Source: Hymenobacter sp. HSC-4F20
Lineage (GTDB): Bacteria; Bacteroidota; Bacteroidia; Cytophagales; Hymenobacteraceae
Length of the DNA stretch: 64,000 bases
Assembly (NCBI RefSeq): GCF_019599275.1
Contig: NZ_JAHZTD010000002.1
Span: 372,001-436,000 of the forward strand
Reading direction: 5' to 3'
Of this stretch, positions 59,350 through 64,000 are shown in pieces. A program made the translations under genes and the position numbers. Within the stretch, counting starts at the first letter, position 1. Each line of letters opens with the position of its first letter. The notes below the pieces were generated by a model. The model saw only the letters and a list, made by a program, of their open reading frames with translations. It was not told the origin of the DNA and ran no database searches.

Positions 59350-59597
59350 GGCAAAACACTTGTTTCTACTGCTTAGCAGAACCTCAAACCCAATCTTATC
59401 CATACTAATCAAGTAGTTACATAAACATACTTACAAGATTTTGGCCTTGTTAAATCCACTGCTGAGTTAGGCGCGTAACTTCTGGCAACTCCACCCTCTA
59501 GCTTCCGGCTCCCGCAATTTCCGGGGTTTTTACTTGACCGCTTTGTAGTGGGGGGCTTCGTATTGCCTTCACTTTTTTCACCCAACTCATCCTTGCT

Positions 59598-60329
59598 ATG
59601 TCCAACATCACGCAAAAAGGTAGCGACGAAGCGGAATTCGCCAAGCCGCTCTACACGCCCATTAAGCGTCGTTCTTTCTTCATGTACGCTGGCGCCACGG
59701 CCGGAGCCACGGCTTTGCTGCTCTCCGGCTGTGATGACGACGATGACAGCGTAACCACGCCCTCAGGCACTGTTAACCTGGGCATGGGCGACGTAGGGGT
59801 ACTGAACTACGCCTACGCTCTTGAGCAACTCGAAGCCGCCTTCTACGCTCAAGTAGTTTCTAACAGCAGCTTCAGCACCACGTTTAGCAACGCCGACGAA
59901 AGAACGGCTCTGATGGCCATTGCCAAGCACGAGGCTATTCACCGCGACTTCTTTAAGGCGGCCATTACCCAAGCTGCTTCCTCGCAGATTATCCCGGGCC
60001 TGAACCCGGATTTCAGCAAAGTCAACTTCTCCGACCGCAACTCGGTACTGACGACGGCTAAAACCTTTGAAGACTTGGGGGTAGCGGCTTATAACGGTGC
60101 TGGCGCTTTGATTCAGAACGTTACCTACCTCGGCATTGCCGGTAAGATTGTGTCGGTTGAGGCGCGCCACGCCGCCTACATCCGCGACCTGCTCAGCAAT
60201 GGCACCTTCGCCGACAACACCACCGTGGATACCAACGGCCTTGATAAAGCCATGACGGTAGCGCAGGTGCTGACTGCTGCTCAGCCCTTCATCAAGGAAA
60301 CAATCAACGGCGACAACGTCGGCAAATAA
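59598..60329 (+). CDS. Ferritin-like lipoprotein, type A, first copy
   Basis: A 243-aa exported protein. A Tat-like twin-arginine signal (IKRRSFFMYAGATAG) ends in a lipobox LLLSGC (Cys45), followed by an acidic DDDDD stretch. The ferritin-like four-helix bundle shows a full set of potential di-iron ligands: LEQLEAAFY, KHEAIH, TFEDLGVAAYNG and VEARHA. The family (Ferritin_2, related to plant desiccation protein PCC13-62) has no settled role; iron storage or peroxide protection is plausible. It is the first of four consecutive homologous genes. Confidence 0.9.
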   Translation: MSNITQKGSDEAEFAKPLYTPIKRRSFFMYAGATAGATALLLSGCDDDDDSVTTPSGTVNLGMGDVGVLNYAYALEQLEAAFYAQVVSNSSFSTTFSNADERTALMAIAKHEAIHRDFFKAAITQAASSQIIPGLNPDFSKVNFSDRNSVLTTAKTFEDLGVAAYNGAGALIQNVTYLGIAGKIVSVEARHAAYIRDLLSNGTFADNTTVDTNGLDKAMTVAQVLTAAQPFIKETINGDNVGK

Positions 60330-60361
60330 CCTTCTCCTCCCACATCTGACTACTGAATCAT

Positions 60362-61234
60362 ATGAACCTGTTTCAAATAATTGCCGAGCTTGAGAAGGTT
60401 GATCCGGAAATTGCGGACCGCCTCAGTCACCGTCGTAGCGCCCTGACAGCGCTGGGCAACTTCGGTAAGAAAATGGCCCTGGCTGCCGCTCCCATTGCTA
60501 TTGGCTCGGCCTTCAACAAAGCAGTTGGCCAGAACACGTTAACGGCTGTTAATGATGTGCTGAACTACGCCCTGCTGCTGGAGCGCCTGGAGTACAGCTT
60601 CTACAACCAAGCCCTGTCGGCTCCTACGCTGGCGGCTAACCTGACCAGCGGCTCAGCCGCCCGCGGCGCCATCGAAACCATCCGGACTCACGAGCTGGCG
60701 CACGTGAACCTGCTAAAGGCCGCTTTGGGTAGTGCCGCCGCGGCCGAGCCTACCTTCGATTTTGGCACGGCATTCAGTACGTATCCGACGTTCCTGACCT
60801 TTGCGCAGGCCTTCGAGGATACGGGCGTACGGGCTTATAAAGGCCAGGCTGGCAACATCCCGCGTACCCTGAATCCTACTGTAGGCGGCACGCAGGTGAA
60901 CCTGCTGACCGTAGCCCTGCAGATTCACTCGGTAGAAGCCCGTCACGCAGCTCACGTCCGTTACATGCGTCGTGGCGCCGCTGCTGGGGCACAAACCAGC
61001 ATCATGCCCTGGATTGTGAATGCGGAAGCCAACGGCGCACCATCCGCCGTGTACGGTGCTGGCAACCCACAGGCCAACTTCCCGGCTGAAAACAACCTGG
61101 CGCAGGGCGGCATCAGCAGCCTGCTCACCGGCCTGGGCACTACCTACACCGATGCAGACGTAAGCGCTGCCTTCGATGAGCCGCTCGACAACACGACGGT
61201 AACGGCCATTGCCCGTTCGGCAGCGAAGTTCTAG
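60362..61234 (+). CDS. Ferritin-like protein, type B, first copy
   Basis: A 290-aa protein that starts 32 bp after the type A gene. About 38 cytoplasmic-like residues precede a Tat-like segment (HRRSALTALGNFGKKMALAA). The bundle keeps the metal-ligand pattern LERLEYSFYNQ, THELAHVNLLKAAL, FEDTGVRAYKGQAG and SVEARHAAHVRYMRR. A long C-terminal extension after residue 210 ends with AFDEPLDNTTVTAIARSAAKF. No lipobox, so it is probably a soluble periplasmic partner of the preceding lipoprotein. A strong terminator follows. Confidence 0.9.
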   Translation: MNLFQIIAELEKVDPEIADRLSHRRSALTALGNFGKKMALAAAPIAIGSAFNKAVGQNTLTAVNDVLNYALLLERLEYSFYNQALSAPTLAANLTSGSAARGAIETIRTHELAHVNLLKAALGSAAAAEPTFDFGTAFSTYPTFLTFAQAFEDTGVRAYKGQAGNIPRTLNPTVGGTQVNLLTVALQIHSVEARHAAHVRYMRRGAAAGAQTSIMPWIVNAEANGAPSAVYGAGNPQANFPAENNLAQGGISSLLTGLGTTYTDADVSAAFDEPLDNTTVTAIARSAAKF

Positions 61235-61253
61235 GCACCACGCACGCTTTCGT

Positions 61254-61287
61254 AAAAAAGGGCGGCCCAGCAGGGCCGCCCTTTTTT
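61254..61287 (+). terminator. Terminator between the two ferritin-like gene pairs
   Basis: AAAAAAGGGCGGCCC and GGGCCGCCCTTTTTT, 15 bp exact with an AGCA loop and T6. It ends the first A-B unit. Confidence 0.93.
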
Positions 61288-61357
61288 CGTCGGGAGCCAC
61301 AGGCAACCTTTCTAACCCGGCGCTACTCTTCCTGCTGGTGCATCCCGGTAATCGGAG

Positions 61358-61365
61358 TACCTTTG
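61358..61365 (+). promoter_or_regulatory. -7 element for the second ferritin-like pair
   Basis: TACCTTTG, 55 bp before the ATG at 61420. Together with the terminator just upstream it suggests a separate transcript. No clear -33 TTG. Confidence 0.45.
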
Positions 61366-61419
61366 TTAATCGGGTAGTTGCGGCCTGCGTTGGGCTGCTC
61401 CCCACCGAGTTATTTCCGC

Positions 61420-62157
61420 ATGTCTGACTCTGCATCCTCCTTTTCGGGACGGCCGTTGCGCCGCCGCTCATTTCTCCGGGTAGCGGGCGCTACTGCTGCC
61501 TCCTCGGCCCTGCTGCTGGCCGGCTGCGGCGATGATGACAGCTCCACCGTAGCTCCCACCACCAACACACTCACTTTCGCCAATAGCAACACCGGGCTAC
61601 TCAACTACGCCTACCTGCTGGAGCAGTTGGAAGCAGCCTTCTACCAGAAAGTAGTCGACGCCTTTCCGCCTGATTTCACAGCGGAAGACCGCGCCGCGTT
61701 TCTGGACCTGCGCGACCATGAGGTTATTCACCGCGAGACGCTCAAGTTTGCCTTGGGCTCCAGTGCCTACGATACCAGCCTGGGAGAAACTCCCCTGGCG
61801 TTCGACTTTTCCTCATTCACCCTCACTAGCCGCGCCGGTGTGTATGCCGCTGCCCGCACGCTCGAAGATGTAGGCGTAGCCGCTTATAACGGGGTGGGCA
61901 AGCTGCTCCTGGCAACCAACGACAATAGCCACGTAATGTACCTGCGGCTGCTGGCCAAAATTGCGTCGGTGGAAGCCCGGCACGCTGCCTTTGTACGCGA
62001 CCAGCAGCAGGCTAACTCGTTTGCTGGTGCCGATGTAGTGGCTACCTCCGGCAGCTTCGCCGGGCTTGACACCGTCAAAACGCCCGTGGAAGTAGTAGCC
62101 CTTATTGCCAAATACGTGCCGATACCCCTGGACGCCTCGCTCCTGCCCACTACTTAA
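61420..62157 (+). CDS. Ferritin-like lipoprotein, type A, second copy
   Basis: A 245-aa homologue of the gene at 59598. The signal RRRSFLRVAGATAASSALLLAGC combines a twin-arginine motif with a lipobox (Cys36; core RRRSFLRVAG and LLLAGC), followed by GDDDSS. The ligand pattern is kept: LEQLEAAFYQ, DHEVIHRETLKFAL, LEDVGVAAYNGVG and VEARHAAFVRDQ. The VAAYNG motif places it with type A. The start at 61420 replaces a TTG at 61378. Confidence 0.9.
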   Translation: MSDSASSFSGRPLRRRSFLRVAGATAASSALLLAGCGDDDSSTVAPTTNTLTFANSNTGLLNYAYLLEQLEAAFYQKVVDAFPPDFTAEDRAAFLDLRDHEVIHRETLKFALGSSAYDTSLGETPLAFDFSSFTLTSRAGVYAAARTLEDVGVAAYNGVGKLLLATNDNSHVMYLRLLAKIASVEARHAAFVRDQQQANSFAGADVVATSGSFAGLDTVKTPVEVVALIAKYVPIPLDASLLPTT

Positions 62158-62176
62158 GTCGCGCCTACCTGTTCTT

Positions 62177-63073
62177 ATGGAATTCCTAACTCTTCTGGCT
62201 CGACTCGCCGACCTCTCTTCCGAAACTGCCCCCGGGCCGTCTGGTGCGCCGCGCCGCGAAGCCCTCGCCCGGCTGGGCCAGGCGGGAGCCGCTCTGCTTC
62301 CGGCCGTACTCACCGCCCTACCCAGTGCCACCACCGCCGCCCCTCAGGATAATAGCACGCCCCTGGATGTGCTGCGGCTGGCCCTGACGCTGGAGTACCT
62401 GGAAAGTGATTTTTACGCTCGCGCCCTGGCCCTGCCGAATGCTACCGCCTTTTTCGGTTCCGCCGACAACTTAGTGGCCATCCAAACCATTTCTGCGCAC
62501 GAGGCCCAGCACGTAGCCCTGTTGCAGCGCCTGCTCACAGACGCTGGTGCCACGGTGCCGGCAAAACCAAACTTTGATTTTACGGGTAGCAAAAACGGTA
62601 CACAGGCGGCTCTCTACCCCGACGTGTTCACGAATCTGGATACCTTCCTGAAGGTAGCGCAACTGTTGGAAGATGCCGGCGTGCGCGCCTACAAGGGGCA
62701 GGCCGAGTTTGTACTGGCCGATAACAATCTGCTGGAAGCTCTACTCCGCACTCACTCCACCGAGGCCCGCCACGCTTCCCACATCCGCACCATGCGGCGG
62801 CAGCGCGGAGCTGTCGTGAAGAGCTGGGTTAGCCCTGCTGACGCCCCCATAACCACGGCCGGCACCGTACCCAATCAGGCATATGCTGGAGAGTCGGTAG
62901 TTGCGCAGTATGTTCCCGGGCCTAGACTGGTACCGTTCGAAACTACCCTACCCATCAACGTTGGTACTCCCCAACTAAGCCGGGAGGCTATTCTGGCGAA
63001 GGTAATGGAAGCATTCGATGAGCCCATTGATGCGCCTACGGCTACGCAGCTGGCCCAACTATTTATCCATTAG
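62177..63073 (+). CDS. Ferritin-like protein, type B, second copy
   Basis: A 298-aa homologue of the gene at 60362, starting 19 bp after the second type A gene. A Tat-like segment (PRREALARLGQAGAALLPAV) follows about 25 residues. Metal-ligand blocks are LEYLESDFYARAL, AHEAQHVALLQRLL, LEDAGVRAYKGQAEF and STEARHASHIRTMRRQ. The VRAYKGQA motif and the C-terminal AFDEPIDAPTATQLAQLF mark it as type B. ATG 62177 is preferred over 62105, which lies inside the upstream gene. Confidence 0.9.
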   Translation: MEFLTLLARLADLSSETAPGPSGAPRREALARLGQAGAALLPAVLTALPSATTAAPQDNSTPLDVLRLALTLEYLESDFYARALALPNATAFFGSADNLVAIQTISAHEAQHVALLQRLLTDAGATVPAKPNFDFTGSKNGTQAALYPDVFTNLDTFLKVAQLLEDAGVRAYKGQAEFVLADNNLLEALLRTHSTEARHASHIRTMRRQRGAVVKSWVSPADAPITTAGTVPNQAYAGESVVAQYVPGPRLVPFETTLPINVGTPQLSREAILAKVMEAFDEPIDAPTATQLAQLFIH

Positions 63074-63118
63074 TAACCGCGCAGAAATAGTCAAGAAACG
63101 CTATTCTTCTACTTTTGT

Positions 63119-63147
63119 AAAAAAGGAATGAGTTACATTCCTTTTTT
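63119..63147 (+). terminator. Terminator after the second ferritin-like pair
   Basis: AAAAAAGGAATG and CATTCCTTTTTT flank a five-base loop, 46 bp past the stop at 63073. Confidence 0.88.
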
Positions 63148-63192
63148 TTATGCCTTATCAGGAACGGTTTTTTGATAACGGGCGTCTAACGC

Positions 63193-63224
63193 TTGCACTC
63201 AGGTCTTATTTTTTTGTATCTTTC
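63193..63224 (+). promoter_or_regulatory. Probable promoter for the 64-aa protein gene
   Basis: TTG (63193-63195), 21 bases, TATCTTTC (63217-63224), one base off the -7 consensus. It leaves a leader of roughly 110 nt. Confidence 0.45.
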
Positions 63225-63342
63225 AACAAAAAGCAGCGAAACCTACTCCTACGTCAAAGCCTTTTTCAACTGCTTTCGTACAACGGCCCGTCCCACCTAG
63301 ATAACCGCTCTTTTTCCTAATTCAGTGCAATCCATTTCACCC

Positions 63343-63537
63343 ATGCTTGAGTACGCTAAAACCATTCTGCTCAAAGTGAGCTTCGACAAGATTCTCTTCG
63401 AGAAGGAGCTACGCAAAGCCCTCCGCACCTTGGTGCCGGCAGAGCTGACGGAGTTGAAAGCTTGGTGCTACCAGCAGTTCTCCAACCTCTACCGCCTCAT
63501 TCTGAACCGCGTGTTCACCCAACCGACGGTCGCCTAA
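63343..63537 (+). CDS. Small conserved hypothetical protein (64 aa)
   Basis: A helical, basic-acidic cytoplasmic protein (MLEYAKTILLKVSFDKILFE, KELRKALRTLVPAELTEL, WCYQQFSNLY). Similar short proteins occur widely in Cytophagales to my recollection, without known function. ATG 63343 is preferred to GTG 63325. Its own promoter and terminator support a real gene. Confidence 0.75.
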   Translation: MLEYAKTILLKVSFDKILFEKELRKALRTLVPAELTELKAWCYQQFSNLYRLILNRVFTQPTVA

Positions 63538-63557
63538 CTATTCCATTTCTTTCCACC

Positions 63558-63610
63558 CAGCGGAGCCGTAAGCCGTTTACCGAAAGGTAAGCCTGCTTAC
63601 GGCTCCGCTG
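63558..63610. terminator. Bidirectional terminator with GAAA tetraloop
   Basis: CAGCGGAGCCGTAAGC and its exact complement enclose an inner helix GTTTACC/GGTAAGC capped by GAAA, between convergent genes and 22 bp from the QueG stop. Confidence 0.8.
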
Positions 63611-63631
63611 CGTTACGGGGGTAGCGCCACG

Positions 63632-64000
63632 TTACATTCGGGGCTCGTTGGTATCGGTGGGTGGGGTAATGACTGGGGCGGGCTCTTCGCCCAGCACAAA
63701 CCGGATGTTGCGCTGTAGCCCCGCGTAACCCGTGCGCTTCACCGCCGACTGCCGGAACAGCTCCGAGAACAGCTCGTGGGTAATTTCCTGCCAGTCGCCG
63801 GGAGTAAGGTCTTTTAGGCCAGGGTGGGCATTGAACTGGGGCTCCTGGTGGGGCTTCGAGAAGCGGTTCCAGGGGCACACATCCTGGCAAATGTCGCAGC
63901 CGAAAACCCAGTTGCCGAACTTACCTTCTACTTCCCGTGGTATCTGGTCTTTCAGCTCAATGGTGAAGTAGCTGATGCACTTGCTGCCATCTACCACGTA
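63632..64000 (-). CDS. queG: Epoxyqueuosine reductase QueG (C-terminal part)
   Basis: Only the last ~122 residues are inside the window; the frame is open to the edge. The visible part holds the 4Fe-4S segment [10 protein letters not shown] and [15 protein letters not shown], with the HEAT-like end [20 protein letters not shown] typical of QueG. The enzyme reduces epoxyqueuosine to queuosine in the wobble position of tRNA using cobalamin and two iron-sulfur clusters. The catalytic and cobalamin-binding parts lie outside the window. Partial at its 5' end. Confidence 0.93.
   Translation of the reverse strand, partial: YVVDGSKCISYFTIELKDQIPREVEGKFGNWVFGCDICQDVCPWNRFSKPHQEPQFNAHPGLKDLTPGDWQEITHELFSELFRQSAVKRTGYAGLQRNIRFVLGEEPAPVITPPTDTNEPRM

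Overview
The window looks like chromosomal DNA of a high-GC member of the Bacteroidota, most probably Hymenobacter or a close relative in the Cytophagales (inference from content, no database search). Supporting signs are type IX secretion (T9SS) C-terminal sorting domains, a GWxTD-type lipid/secretion-associated protein, the Bacteroidota-type GlmU homologue, BatD, a propeller-type hybrid sensor kinase, a SecDF fusion, and repeated TAnnTTTG promoter -7 elements. No rRNA, tRNA, CRISPR array, integrase or insertion sequence was seen. About 52 genes are called, many starting with TTG or GTG.

Layout. 0.1-10.7 kb: T9SS-exported S8 protease, Zn-dependent alcohol dehydrogenase, an overlapping operon (LUD-domain protein, LpxH-like lipid A phosphatase, secreted propeller-like protein), FtsH, RsfS and divergent BirA. 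11-19.5 kb: a small T9SS cargo, a large DUF2723 membrane protein, a GWxTD protein overlapping RlmB, then ManC and KdsD for surface sugar precursors. 19.6-27 kb: RecQ, a GNAT acetyltransferase, bacilliredoxin, a TPR protein and a PorE-like TPR/propeller/OmpA protein. 27-32 kb: a propeller hybrid histidine kinase with receiver and Hpt domains, followed by a LytTR response regulator and a PKD protein.

32.7-38.9 kb is the most unusual region. A divergent cytoplasmic helical-repeat protein faces a secreted protein made of seven perfect copies of EHGTGGWGDGY, followed at once by a peptide-type ABC importer (lipoprotein receptor and two permeases, no ATPase). The arrangement resembles a peptide signalling locus (precursor, importer, TPR-like receptor), although no function is proven.

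39-57.8 kb is mostly housekeeping: a dTDP-rhamnose-reductase-like enzyme, cyclophilin, a truncated YjdF/DUF2238 protein, HemC, HolB, GlmU-like, L31, RdgB, uridine kinase, SecDF, Nfu, a NhaD-like antiporter, an HTTM protein and chorismate synthase. 57.8-64 kb: BatD, then four consecutive exported ferritin-like genes in an A-B-A-B order that implies duplication of a two-gene unit, a small conserved protein and the C-terminal part of QueG, which runs off the window.

Across the window several gene ends carry unusually long inverted repeats (about 29-36 bp arms at 21852-21935, 32123-32205 and 41794-41861) in addition to ordinary hairpin terminators. Start codons were moved inward from the longest open frame where signal peptides, family N-termini or a promoter inside the longer frame required it.
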